Source: Pseudomonadota bacterium (GTDB taxonomy: Bacteria; SAR324; NAC60-12). Taken from it: a stretch of 41,681 nucleotides of DNA. The stretch spans positions 1 to 41,681 of the forward strand of contig SHAT01000014.1 in assembly GCA_004213175.1 (NCBI GenBank). The letters are read 5' to 3'. Shown here piece by piece: positions 8,451 through 18,284 of this stretch. A program made the position numbers and the translations under genes. The number at the start of each line of letters is the position of its first letter. The first letter of the stretch is position 1. The notes beneath the pieces were generated by a model, which saw only the letters and a program-made list of their open reading frames with translations, made no database searches and was not told the DNA's origin.

Positions 8451-9512
8451 ATGGATCATTCAGGACTTTACTGGAAGAAACTGAATGACGGACGTCTGCA
8501 GTGTGAAGTTTGCCCAAGATTATGCAAATTGCACGAAGGACAGAGAGGTCTATGTTTTGTACGTCAGTCAAAGGATGCGCAAATCCTTTTGACGACTTAC
8601 GGCCGTTCCAGTGGATTTTACATTGACCCAATTGAAAAAAAACCGCTGAACCATTTTCTTCCGGGGACCCCAGTTTTGTCTTTCGGTACAGCCGGATGTA
8701 ACCTCACCTGCAAATTTTGTCAAAACTGGGACATCAGCAAATCCCGTGAATTTGATAAACTAACTGAAATGGCTTCCCCGGAAATGATTGCCAAAGCTGC
8801 AAATAATAACTCTTGCCGTAGTGTTGCCTTCACTTACAATGATCCAGTAATTTTTCTGGAATACGCAATGGATGTCGCAGAAGCCTGCAGGGAATCTGGC
8901 ATACATACAGTTGCAGTCACAGCGGGATATATTCTTCCGGATGCACGGAAAGAATTTTTTAAACATATTGACGCAGCAAATGTTGACTTGAAAGCATTCA
9001 GCGAAGAATTTTACAAAAAGATTTGTGGCGGGAAACTCGCTCCCGTTCTTGAAACTTTATTATATTTAAAAAATGAAACAAATGTTTGGTTTGAACTGAC
9101 TACTTTGTTAATACCAGGAGAGAATGACTCTCCTGAAGAAATGCATAAGATGACAGAATGGATTGTTGAAAATTTAGGGCCTGATGTTCCCCTGCATTTT
9201 TCTGCATTTCATCCTGACTGGAAAATGCGTGATATTGAATTCACACCACATTCGACTTTGAGTCGCTCCAGAGAAATTGCTCTGGGTAACGGAATACGTA
9301 ATGTATACCTCGGAAATGTTCACGACAAATCCGCATCAAGTACTTACTGTCATGAGTGCGGTGAATTACTAATCGGCAGGGATTGGTATGAATTAAGCGA
9401 ATGGCATCTTGATCATTCCGGCTGTTGCGTTTCGTGCAGAACGGCGTGTCCAGGTTTTTTTGAAAAAGATCCAGGATACTGGGGAGCAAAAAGACTTCCG
9501 GTGAGCCTGTAA
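8451..9512 (+). CDS. amrS: AmmeMemoRadiSam system radical SAM enzyme
   Basis: Cytoplasmic iron-sulfur protein of 353 residues. The radical SAM cluster motif is C83-x3-C87-x2-C90 (AGCNLTCKFCQNW). An N-terminal Cys group (C18, C21, C25, C35) precedes it, and a C-terminal set (YCHECGELL, CCVSCRTACPG) may bind another metal or cluster. This arrangement and length are characteristic of the radical SAM member of the AmmeMemoRadiSam family, whose reaction is unknown. It faces a Memo-family gene with only 8 bases between the two stop codons, so the system partners are linked but converge rather than share a transcript. No AMMECR1-domain gene is visible in the window. Confidence 0.9.
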   Translation: MDHSGLYWKKLNDGRLQCEVCPRLCKLHEGQRGLCFVRQSKDAQILLTTYGRSSGFYIDPIEKKPLNHFLPGTPVLSFGTAGCNLTCKFCQNWDISKSREFDKLTEMASPEMIAKAANNNSCRSVAFTYNDPVIFLEYAMDVAEACRESGIHTVAVTAGYILPDARKEFFKHIDAANVDLKAFSEEFYKKICGGKLAPVLETLLYLKNETNVWFELTTLLIPGENDSPEEMHKMTEWIVENLGPDVPLHFSAFHPDWKMRDIEFTPHSTLSRSREIALGNGIRNVYLGNVHDKSASSTYCHECGELLIGRDWYELSEWHLDHSGCCVSCRTACPGFFEKDPGYWGAKRLPVSL

Positions 9513-9520
9513 AACATAGT

Positions 9521-10357
9521 TCAAGTGGTCAGTGCCCAAGCACCATAGCCCACAACACGACCGTAATCTCCCGCGGTATCACCCGAATTGCAAAGCCCCA
9601 TACGATGAATTTTCCATTTATTTTCTAAAGCCGCAACTAAAGCCCCCCGAAGTGGATAGACTCCGCAGGCATCTTCAGAAGAAATTTTTTGCGGTTCTAG
9701 AAGTTCGATCGCATTTGCAGTGAGTGCATCTTTTTCATATGCTGTTTGATAATTATGAAAATGACTAAGATCCGTGCTGATCACAATCAAAGTTTCTAAG
9801 TCATTACTAAATTGCTGAATCATTTCTGCTATCTGTAAAGAATCCATCTCCCCGACTACCAGTGGAAGCAATTCAAAATCAGCTATAGCCTCCTGTAAAA
9901 ATGGAAGTTGCACTTCCAGAGAATGTTCTTCGGCATGAGCTTTTTTGTTGAAAGAAATCCAGGAAAAATCCGCAGCCAATTTTTTCATACGAGTTTTGTC
10001 CAGGTTAATCCTGCCAAGCGGGGTTTCAAACACTTCCTCACTAGGAAATGCAGCACCCTGCAGCCACAAACGATGAGCAGGTCCCAAAAGCAAAACACGC
10101 TTAAAATGATATTTATTTTGTTGGAGAAGCTGATATGCAGAAGCCGCTATTTTTCCTGAATAGATGTAACCAGCGTGAGGTACGATGAGTGCTCGAACTG
10201 AATTTTCATCGTTTTTAAATTTAACAGTACTCTGTTCTGCGTCTGCATCACTTAAATATTTCCTGACCGAATTCAGGAGATCCGCGGGTTTTCCGGGATA
10301 AAACATGGATGCCACTGCAGGATGTCTAATTTTTTGTGACTGATTTTCAGTAATCAT
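9521..10357 (-). CDS. amrB: AmmeMemoRadiSam system protein B (Memo family)
   Basis: A protein of 278 residues from the ATG at 10357; an in-frame TTG at 10384, directly after the upstream stop, would add nine residues. It belongs to the Memo family, related in fold to extradiol dioxygenases. Conserved pieces are the N-terminal YPGKPADLL, PHAGYIYSGKIAASAYQLL, LLGPAHRLW, EEHSLEVQLPFLQ, ISTDLSHFH and DACGVYPLRGALVA; His and Cys in these motifs correspond to the metal-binding pocket of human MEMO1. The biochemical role in bacteria is not established. It follows the AMP nucleosidase gene so closely that the two are likely co-transcribed, and it converges on the radical SAM gene. Confidence 0.88.
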   Translation of the reverse strand: MITENQSQKIRHPAVASMFYPGKPADLLNSVRKYLSDADAEQSTVKFKNDENSVRALIVPHAGYIYSGKIAASAYQLLQQNKYHFKRVLLLGPAHRLWLQGAAFPSEEVFETPLGRINLDKTRMKKLAADFSWISFNKKAHAEEHSLEVQLPFLQEAIADFELLPLVVGEMDSLQIAEMIQQFSNDLETLIVISTDLSHFHNYQTAYEKDALTANAIELLEPQKISSEDACGVYPLRGALVAALENKWKIHRMGLCNSGDTAGDYGRVVGYGAWALTT

Positions 10358-10384
10358 AGTCTGCCAATATCTGAAGCCTAGCAA

Positions 10385-11158
10385 TCAATAACCGAAATGT
10401 TTTATTTCCTCACCTTTTTCATCAATATCAGTCATCGCAAGAATACCCATTTCAAGGTGCATATCAACATATTTTGCAGTAACTTTCTTATCCATTTCCT
10501 GAGTCTTAACTCCTTCTGGAAGCAGTGGCATATCTGAAACAAGAAGAATTGCCCCACGGGCAATTTTGTTAGCATGTCCCACTATGAAAAGAGTCGCTGT
10601 TTCCATATCAATTCCAATCGCGGAAAGTTCAATCAGTCTTCTTCGGAATTTGTTGTCCCATTCCCAGACTCGTCTATTTGTTGTGTAAATAACTCCGGTA
10701 CGGTATTCCTGGCCATAATCTAGGACAGTGTCCGAAACAAATTTATGCAGTTTAAAAGAAGGTAAGGCTGGAACTTCCGGCGGCAGATAATCATTGCTCG
10801 TTCCTTCTCCTCGAATTGCTGCGATCGGAATAATGTAACGTCCAATTTCAGCCGTTTGTTTCAGCCCCCCGCACTTGCCTAAAAACAAAACTCCCTTGGG
10901 CTTACAGGCTGTGAGAAGATCCATGATAGTTGCCGCGTTAGCAGAACCGATCCCAAAGTTTATGATACTTAAACCATTTTTGTTTGTCGCAGTCTGCATC
11001 GGACCACCCATTCCCCTTATTTTGCAGTCGAAACGTTTGGAAAACTTGGTTATATAATTGCTGAAATTTGTCAGTAAAATATAATCACCAAATTCAGCAA
11101 TCTCTGTCCCTGTATAACGTGGAAGCCAGTCACGGGTGATTTCTATTTTTGATTTCAT
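10385..11158 (-). CDS. amn: AMP nucleosidase, short form
   Basis: Predicted to split AMP into adenine and ribose 5-phosphate. The 257-residue length fits the short AMP nucleosidase found for example in Bacteroidetes, about half the size of the E. coli enzyme, which has an extra N-terminal domain. It is a phosphorylase-superfamily fold: GIGSANAATIMDLL near residue 72, FLGKCGGLKQTAEIGRYIIP near 92, and GIDMETATLFIVGHAN near 182 with the Met-Glu pair that recognises ribose in nucleoside phosphorylases. The Memo gene follows immediately. No ribosome binding site is obvious; a promoter-like pair with an inverted repeat lies about 80 bases upstream. Confidence 0.88.
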   Translation of the reverse strand: MKSKIEITRDWLPRYTGTEIAEFGDYILLTNFSNYITKFSKRFDCKIRGMGGPMQTATNKNGLSIINFGIGSANAATIMDLLTACKPKGVLFLGKCGGLKQTAEIGRYIIPIAAIRGEGTSNDYLPPEVPALPSFKLHKFVSDTVLDYGQEYRTGVIYTTNRRVWEWDNKFRRRLIELSAIGIDMETATLFIVGHANKIARGAILLVSDMPLLPEGVKTQEMDKKVTAKYVDMHLEMGILAMTDIDEKGEEIKHFGY

Positions 11159-11237
11159 AAATAGTTCAAGTTATTACAAAACTAAAATAGGTTTAGTCTG
11201 CCATAATTTTGTAACTTTGACAAACTAACGTATTCAG

Positions 11238-11265
11238 ATTATAAAGGAGCTTTCGAAAATTCCAA
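11238..11265 (-). promoter_or_regulatory. Sigma70-like promoter for amn-Memo
   Basis: Minus strand: -35 TTGGAA (260-265 of the 11-kb block, i.e. 11260-11265), 16-base spacer, perfect -10 TATAAT (11238-11243). Transcription would start near 11231, about 73 bases before the amn ATG. The -35 box is part of the inverted repeat at 11261-11280. Confidence 0.4.
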
Positions 11266-11280
11266 AAATACGTTTTTGGA
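11261..11280. promoter_or_regulatory. Inverted repeat overlapping the amn -35 box
   Basis: Perfect 8-base arms TCCAAAAA (11261-11268) and TTTTTGGA (11273-11280) around TACG. Its left arm covers the -35 element, as a repressor site would. There is no T-run next to it, so a terminator is less likely. Operator function is inference. Confidence 0.4.
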
Positions 11281-11490
11281 GCAATGAAAGCAAACAAATG
11301 GATAATGGTTTCAAAATATTTTTCGTCACCCCGGACATGATCTGAGATCCAAATCTAAAATCTAATTAAGTATAAGAATTAAGGCATTTTTTCTGGAATA
11401 TCGAATTTGCGAGAATTACAAACTACAGTCTCAATATTTTTAGTCTGAATTGAGGATTGGGTGGGATATTAACAAGTAGAGCAATATTAG

Positions 11491-11530
11491 AAGAAAATCC
11501 GGAAGCACTGCCATTAAGAAGTGCTTCCGG
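11491..11530 (-). terminator. Rho-independent terminator of the pyrimidine operon
   Basis: A 12-base-pair stem, TCCGGAAGCACT (11498-11509) with AGTGCTTCCGGA (11520-11531), and a 10-base loop. On the minus strand the stem is followed by ATTTTCTTCT. It lies about 20 bases after the stop codon of the binding-protein gene, so it ends the operon that starts near 20640. It is the strongest hairpin I found in the window. Confidence 0.88.
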
Positions 11531-11549
11531 AAAGCTGGAATAAAAGATA

Positions 11550-12542
11550 TTACATTGCATCCCAGATTGCATGACTCCAGGCACCGCTAGGCTTTCTGGT
11601 AATCACAGGGTCTGAATCTGATGACATCAGAACTTCAACTGTTCTTTCATAATCACCTGGCACCAAGTAACCGACACCTTGTGGCTGATTTCCTAGCAAT
11701 TTGCTTATTTCACGCATCATCCGACGCTGATGTTTTTCTGTCTGTGCACCAGTATCGTCGTTTTCCAAAACAATATCCGCCGCTTCATCAGGATGGTCAC
11801 CTGCATACTTCCAACCTTTGATGGAAGCTCTAAGGAAACGTCCCATTTTGCTAACAAATGCTGCGTTTTTTAGATTGTCTTCCAAAACATACAATCCGTC
11901 CTCCAAAGTAGCAACGCCCTGCTCTTCATACTTATAGACTATTAATTCCGAAGGACTTAGTCCAGCATCCACAACCTGCCAATATTCGTTGTAGGTCATG
12001 GTGGAAACACATTCAGCCTGCTTCTGCAGAATTGGATCAACGTTGAACCCCTGCCTAAGTACTTTCACACCGTTTGAACCTCCAGTGGTAGGAATTCCCA
12101 ATTTGCTCATCCAACTTAGGAAAGGATATTCGTTTCCGTAAAACCATACACCCAGAGTTTTCCCTCGAAAATCTGAAGGAGATTTAATTCCGCTATCTTT
12201 GCGGCAGGTAAGCATCATTCCAGATTTCTTGAAAATCTGAGCGATGTTCACTAATGCCACACCTTTTTCACGTGAAGCCAGAGCAGAAGGCATCCAGTCG
12301 ATAATAACATCTGCTCCTCCTCCTGCAATCACCTGAGGTGGGGCAATGTCCGGTCCTCCAGGTTTTATTGTAACGTCTAGTCCTGCGGCCTGATAGTATC
12401 CTTTATCCTGTGCTACATAATAACCAGCAAACTGGGCCTGTGTCACCCATTTCAACTGAATGGTCACTTTTTCTGCCGCATGTGAGGAAAATGATAACCC
12501 AGAAACCAGAATTACCATCACAATTTTTTTCAATGTACTCAT
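11550..12542 (-). CDS. ABC transporter substrate-binding protein, NMT1/THI5-like, probably for pyrimidines
   Basis: Periplasmic solute-binding protein of 330 residues. I choose the ATG at 12542 because GGAG lies just before it; an ATG four codons earlier (12554) overlaps that site. The N-terminus is a signal peptide ending ...SFSSHA, cut before AEKV. The mature start QLKWVTQAQFAGYYVAQDKG and GGGADVIIDWMPSAL are typical of the NMT1/THI5-like group, which includes binding proteins for hydroxymethylpyrimidine, riboflavin and related ring compounds. It is the last gene of an operon encoding the whole reductive pyrimidine pathway, so uracil, thymine, dihydropyrimidine or a hydantoin-like ring is the likely ligand. 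The ligand is inferred from context, not from residues. Confidence 0.85.
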   Translation of the reverse strand: MSTLKKIVMVILVSGLSFSSHAAEKVTIQLKWVTQAQFAGYYVAQDKGYYQAAGLDVTIKPGGPDIAPPQVIAGGGADVIIDWMPSALASREKGVALVNIAQIFKKSGMMLTCRKDSGIKSPSDFRGKTLGVWFYGNEYPFLSWMSKLGIPTTGGSNGVKVLRQGFNVDPILQKQAECVSTMTYNEYWQVVDAGLSPSELIVYKYEEQGVATLEDGLYVLEDNLKNAAFVSKMGRFLRASIKGWKYAGDHPDEAADIVLENDDTGAQTEKHQRRMMREISKLLGNQPQGVGYLVPGDYERTVEVLMSSDSDPVITRKPSGAWSHAIWDAM

Positions 12543-12592
12543 TTTTTTCTCCATTTAGAAATTAAGGCTAGACTTACATTATTTCAGTAAAG

Positions 12593-13711
12593 TCAGCCGA
12601 CACGGAAAGACGGGTGCCATCCAGTGAACTGCCTTTCCAAAAAAGCCAGTAGCGCATAGAAAAACGACCCAGACAATGCTGCCACCGCAATTGTTGCCCA
12701 TACGACGTCAACATTCATTCGACCGATTTCAGTTGAAATACGAAATCCCATTCCAACTATCGGTGTACCAAAAAACTCCGCTACAATTGCGCCGATCAGC
12801 GCGAGAGTAGAGTTGATCTTTAATGCGTTAAAAATAAATGGCAGCGAGTTTGGAAGCCTTACTTTGATCAACATCTGCCAATAATCTGCAGCATATGAGT
12901 GCATCAAGTCAAGTTCAATCTGCCCCGTAGACTTTAATCCTGTCAGCGTATTAACCAACATCGGGAAAAAAGTCATTATCATAACAACCGCAGCTTTTGA
13001 CTGCCAGTCGAAACCAAACCACATGACCATTATAGGTGCCACTCCAACAATAGGCAGGGCACTCGCCAAATTTCCAAGCGGCAGAAGACCCCTCTGTAAA
13101 AATGGAATCTTATCTACCATAACCGCAACTATAAATCCTGATCCGCAGCCCAAGATAAAACCGGCAAGCACCGCTTTCAAAAATGTTTGCTGAAAGTCAG
13201 CCCAGAGCATTTCAAGAGAATTAACAAAGGCCATTCCTATCATAGTTGGAGGAGGTAGCAAAACCTGCGGTACATCAAAACCGACCGTTAACATTTCCCA
13301 CAAATAAAGTAGCATTCCACCAAATAAAACAGGAACCATTAAATTGATAGCAACAGCTACGTTTTTGTTTAGAAGGTTCTCAATTTGGGACCAGAATCCC
13401 ATTAACTGCCATAGCAGTCCGACCAAAGTCACAACATAAAGCCAGATCCCCCATGATAATGCTCCGGTTTCTGCTGAATGAACACTGTTTAAACTTGCTA
13501 TACATCCAGAAAGAATTAGTAAACTGATCAATATTTTTCCTGACATAGCCTTGATCACTGTAGGACGGTAAATAACTAAGAAGGAAGCAAGCAAAGGCTG
13601 AAATGCAAACAATATAGTACTACTTCCATGAGACATCCACACCCTTGAAAAGATCAGTTGAACTAAAAAACCAATACAGAAAATCCAATTGAGGATTATA
13701 TAATTTTTCAT
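12593..13711 (-). CDS. ABC transporter permease with extra N-terminal membrane domain
   Basis: A 372-residue inner-membrane permease. The start is the ATG at 13711, overlapping the preceding stop as ATGA and preceded by GGGGG at suitable spacing. An open frame extends further upstream to 13978, but those 89 residues are polar, unlike a permease, and lie over the neighbouring gene, so I exclude them. Residues 1 to about 115 form several extra hydrophobic segments. The C-terminal half is a standard binding-protein-dependent permease domain with the EAA-type loop around HSYAADYWQMLIKVRLPNSLPFIF and GAIVAEFF. The extension makes it longer than typical SsuC/TauC-type permeases (about 250-280 residues). 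It works with the other permease as a heterodimer, by inference. Confidence 0.85.
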   Translation of the reverse strand: MKNYIILNWIFCIGFLVQLIFSRVWMSHGSSTILFAFQPLLASFLVIYRPTVIKAMSGKILISLLILSGCIASLNSVHSAETGALSWGIWLYVVTLVGLLWQLMGFWSQIENLLNKNVAVAINLMVPVLFGGMLLYLWEMLTVGFDVPQVLLPPPTMIGMAFVNSLEMLWADFQQTFLKAVLAGFILGCGSGFIVAVMVDKIPFLQRGLLPLGNLASALPIVGVAPIMVMWFGFDWQSKAAVVMIMTFFPMLVNTLTGLKSTGQIELDLMHSYAADYWQMLIKVRLPNSLPFIFNALKINSTLALIGAIVAEFFGTPIVGMGFRISTEIGRMNVDVVWATIAVAALSGSFFYALLAFLERQFTGWHPSFRVG

Positions 13712-14604
13712 AGTCGAACCCCCATTCTCTTTTGAACACCTTTTTCCAGCAAAGTCATCAGGAAAACGAGTGTCGCGGCTAAAACTGAAGCTACGATCAA
13801 CGCACTCCAAATCTGAATCGTCTGACCATAGTAGGAGCCTGTTAACAAACGGGCTCCTAAACCTGCTCTTGCACCGGCAGGCAATTCGCCAACAATTGCG
13901 CCGACCAGACTGATCGCGATGGAAACCTTGAAACTCGCAAACAAAAACGGAGTAGAAGCCGGCCAGCGTAATTTCCAAAAATTCTGTGATTTTGATGCAT
14001 TGTACGTTTTCATTAAATCGAGGTGGATTGGATCAGGAGAACGAAGGCCCTTGACCATACCTATTGCAATTGGAAAAAAACATAGATATGCAGAAATAAT
14101 TGCTTTTGGTAAAAGACCAGTTACTCCAATTGCCCCAAGGCCTACAATTATCATAGGTGCAATTGCCAGAATCGGAATTGTCTGTGAAGCAATAATCCAA
14201 GGCAAAACACTTTTGTTCAGTGTGGGAACATGGACTATACCCACGGCAAGTAAAATTCCTAAAATTCCTCCCATGGCAAATCCAACCATGGTCGAGGATA
14301 TTGTTACCCAGCCGTGATAAATCAAACTGCGTTTGGAAGATATCTTTTGCTTAAATATTGATTTATTGAGATCGAAGATAATCTGGTGTGGAGCCGGCAT
14401 GATTGGACGATCCATTGACCATGAATCATCAACGAGCTTGGAAAAATCCCACTCAACTTTATGTCGTTCGTATTTGTCGATTAAAACCGCAGAATTGAGG
14501 TAAACAGCCGCTGCATACCAGATAACGGCAGTGAAGGCGAGCACGGTACTAATTGAAACAAAAGATGAGGTACGCAACCAGTTCATTTCAAATACTTCTT
14601 TCAA
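13708..14604 (-). CDS. ABC transporter permease, SsuC/TauC/ThiX type
   Basis: A 298-residue inner-membrane permease. One N-terminal helix (about 13-33) is followed by a periplasmic stretch and five or six helices. The EAA-type cytoplasmic loop is near [21 protein letters not shown], followed by [13 protein letters not shown], both typical of the nitrate/sulfonate/taurine/pyrimidine permease family. The start overlaps the end of the ATPase gene (ATGA) and the stop overlaps the start of the second permease (ATGA), so the set is translationally coupled. It is paired with a clearly different permease rather than acting as a homodimer. Confidence 0.87.
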   Translation of the reverse strand: MKEVFEMNWLRTSSFVSISTVLAFTAVIWYAAAVYLNSAVLIDKYERHKVEWDFSKLVDDSWSMDRPIMPAPHQIIFDLNKSIFKQKISSKRSLIYHGWVTISSTMVGFAMGGILGILLAVGIVHVPTLNKSVLPWIIASQTIPILAIAPMIIVGLGAIGVTGLLPKAIISAYLCFFPIAIGMVKGLRSPDPIHLDLMKTYNASKSQNFWKLRWPASTPFLFASFKVSIAISLVGAIVGELPAGARAGLGARLLTGSYYGQTIQIWSALIVASVLAATLVFLMTLLEKGVQKRMGVRL

Positions 14605-15385
14605 TCATAGCTGTGTCCCGCACGCAAACCTTCACGAATACGGTGAGAAAGATCAAGGAATTCCGGAGTTTCTCGCATATCAAGGGTCCTTTTTTTCGGA
14701 AGAGGACTATCAATTACATCAATTATCTTTCCGGGACGGGGAGACATGATAACAATTTTTGTGGATAGATATGCAGCTTCAGGAATGGAGTGAGTCACAA
14801 AGACAACCGTCTTTTGCGTTTGCTCCCAAAGTTTGTGGAAATGTTCATTGAGTTGGTCACGGACTATTTCATCCAGCGCCCCAAACGGTTCATCCATCAG
14901 TAATAAATCAGGATAAAACGTAAGGGCTCGTGCGATTGAAACACGTTGCTGCATACCTCCAGAAAGTTGCCAGGGGAATTTTTTCTCAAAGCCGGTGAGG
15001 TCCACCATTTTTAGCGCTTCTGCGGCTCGTTTGCTCTGCTCAGCTTTTTCAATACCCATAATTTCCAAAGGCAGTTTGAGATTGCCCTCAACTGTACGCC
15101 ATGAGTATAGCGCGGGTGACTGAAAAACATAACCATATGCCCGTTTCAAACGGGCTTCTTCCGGACTAAAACCGTTTACTTTTATTTCACCGCCTGTTGG
15201 TTTTTCAAGATCAGCAATCACACGGATCAGTGAAGTTTTCCCACATCCTGAAGGACCTATGAGTGATACAAAATCTCCTTTATTTATATCCAGATCAATT
15301 TTGGAGAGCGCATGTACAGGGCTATCTGCTGTTTCGAATACTAAATCTACTTTACAGGATTCTACAACCCGAGTACTCTCTTCCA

Positions 15386-15386
<1 letters not shown>
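14601..15386 (-). CDS. ABC transporter ATP-binding protein, SsuB/TauB type
   Basis: Cytoplasmic ATPase of 261 residues that powers the neighbouring permeases. Walker A is GPSGCGKT at residues 44-51, the Q-loop lies in [11 protein letters not shown] (about 87-96), the signature LSGGMQQ at 141-147, Walker B LLLMDEP with D165 and E166, and the switch His in FVTHSIPEA. The QRVSIARAL and SIPEAAYLS stretches fit the nitrate/sulfonate/pyrimidine importer branch. The ATG shares a base with the dihydropyrimidinase stop (TAATG), which ties the importer to the catabolic genes. Confidence 0.93.
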
Positions 15387-16846
<1,460 letters not shown>

Positions 16847-16869
16847 TTAGTTTTTTTAAATTCTCTACA

Positions 16870-18144
16870 TTAATTATCTTCAACCCTCATCGGATTATTA
16901 GGATGGGTTGTCCAGTTCTGATATTCTGTTCCAGAATCAACTCTTTCCATACTGATGCAGTCTGGCACAGGGCAAGCAAACATGCAGAGATTGCAGCCAA
17001 CGCATTCTTCATCAATGACCTCAAAACTTCGACCACCATTGTCTTTAATTTCACGAATTGCCTGATGTGAAGCGTCCTCACATGAAATATGACATAATCC
17101 ACAATGGATGCAAGTCGATTCGTCAATTCTGGCTTTGACGTCATATTTCAGGTTGAGAAATTGCCATTCTGTAACATTGGGAACGGCCATTCTCCTGAAA
17201 TCCTCTAGGTTAGCGTACCCCTTTTCGTCCATCCAGTTATTCAAACCATCTATCATATCATCCACAATTTTAAATCCATAATGCATAGCAGCTGTACAAA
17301 CCTGAACACTACTTGCTCCCATTGCAATAAATTCAGCTGCATCTCGCCAATTAGAAATACCTCCAATTCCAGAAATCGGCATATGTTGAGTTTCTGGATC
17401 TTTTGAGATTTCAGTCACCATATGCAGGGCAATCGGTTTAACAGCAGGTCCACAATAACCGCCGTGAGATCCTTTTCCGTCAATCGTTGGTTCCGGTGCC
17501 ATCTGATCAAGGTCAACTGAAACAATCGATGTTACAGTATTAATAAGTGCCACTCCATCACCACCTCCTGCTTTTGCCGCGTGCGCCACTTTGCGGATAT
17601 CGGTCACATTTGGAGTAAGTTTTACCAGACAAGGTAGATCTGAACTTTCCTTAACCCAGCGTGTAACCATTTCAACATATTCTGGAACCTGGCCTACAGC
17701 AGCTCCCATTCCTCTTTCGGACATTCCGTGGGGGCAGCCAAAATTTAATTCTACTCCGTCACAACCTGTGTCCTCAATTTTAGGTATAATATACTTCCAG
17801 TCTTTTTCGTTACAGGGAACCATCAGCGAAACAACCACTGCACGATCCGGCCAATCTTTTTTTACTTGCTTTATTTCCTTCAGATTGACCTCCAACGGAC
17901 GATCTGTAATGAGCTCCAAATTATTTAATCCCATCATACGTTGGCCATTGTAATGCACCGCACCATATCTAGAACTGACATTTACGATGGGAGGATCCAA
18001 ACCCAAAGTTTTCCAAACAACTCCTCCCCAACCCGCACGAAAAGCACGTTCGACATTATACAATTTATCCGTAGGTGGAGCAGAAGCCAACCAAAAAGGA
18101 TTTGGGGCCTTAATACCTCCAACATTACAACTTAAATCAGCCAT
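16870..18144 (-). CDS. preA: NAD-dependent dihydropyrimidine dehydrogenase, FMN/Fe-S subunit PreA
   Basis: Reduces uracil and thymine to their 5,6-dihydro forms together with PreT. The 424-residue protein has an FMN-binding TIM barrel (about 1-335) with the substrate-loop Cys137 in ELNFGCPHGMSERGMG. The C-terminal ferredoxin domain has two [4Fe-4S] motifs: C345, C348, C351, C355 and C381, C384, C387, C391. This is the C-terminal half of eukaryotic dihydropyrimidine dehydrogenase as a separate chain. There is no Shine-Dalgarno sequence before the ATG; the 140-base gap upstream contains a TATAAT (18245-18250, minus strand) without a good -35, so an internal promoter is possible but weak. Confidence 0.95.
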   Translation of the reverse strand: MADLSCNVGGIKAPNPFWLASAPPTDKLYNVERAFRAGWGGVVWKTLGLDPPIVNVSSRYGAVHYNGQRMMGLNNLELITDRPLEVNLKEIKQVKKDWPDRAVVVSLMVPCNEKDWKYIIPKIEDTGCDGVELNFGCPHGMSERGMGAAVGQVPEYVEMVTRWVKESSDLPCLVKLTPNVTDIRKVAHAAKAGGGDGVALINTVTSIVSVDLDQMAPEPTIDGKGSHGGYCGPAVKPIALHMVTEISKDPETQHMPISGIGGISNWRDAAEFIAMGASSVQVCTAAMHYGFKIVDDMIDGLNNWMDEKGYANLEDFRRMAVPNVTEWQFLNLKYDVKARIDESTCIHCGLCHISCEDASHQAIREIKDNGGRSFEVIDEECVGCNLCMFACPVPDCISMERVDSGTEYQNWTTHPNNPMRVEDN

Positions 18145-18284
18145 AATAATTTAGAATTATAATTATTTATTTCAAAAAAATTGTCACAGTTGCACTTACA
18201 AAACAGCTTCAATTTTGTTTCCGCCACTTGGCACACTAAAACTCATTATATTAGTTTTTCAGAATTCAATTAGCTTTTAACGAT

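Larger units (their letters stand above)
11159..11549. other. Intergenic region between amn and the pyrimidine operon end
   Basis: About 390 bases. It contains the amn promoter candidate (11238-11265), an inverted repeat on it (11261-11280) and the terminator of the upstream operon (11491-11530). The middle part (about 11290-11490) shows no ORF or clear structure. Confidence 0.6.

Noticed and set aside
13712-13978. 89-residue N-terminal extension of the second permease
   Set aside because: The extension is polar, lies over the end of the neighbouring permease in another frame, and a better start with GGGGG and ATGA overlap exists at 13711.
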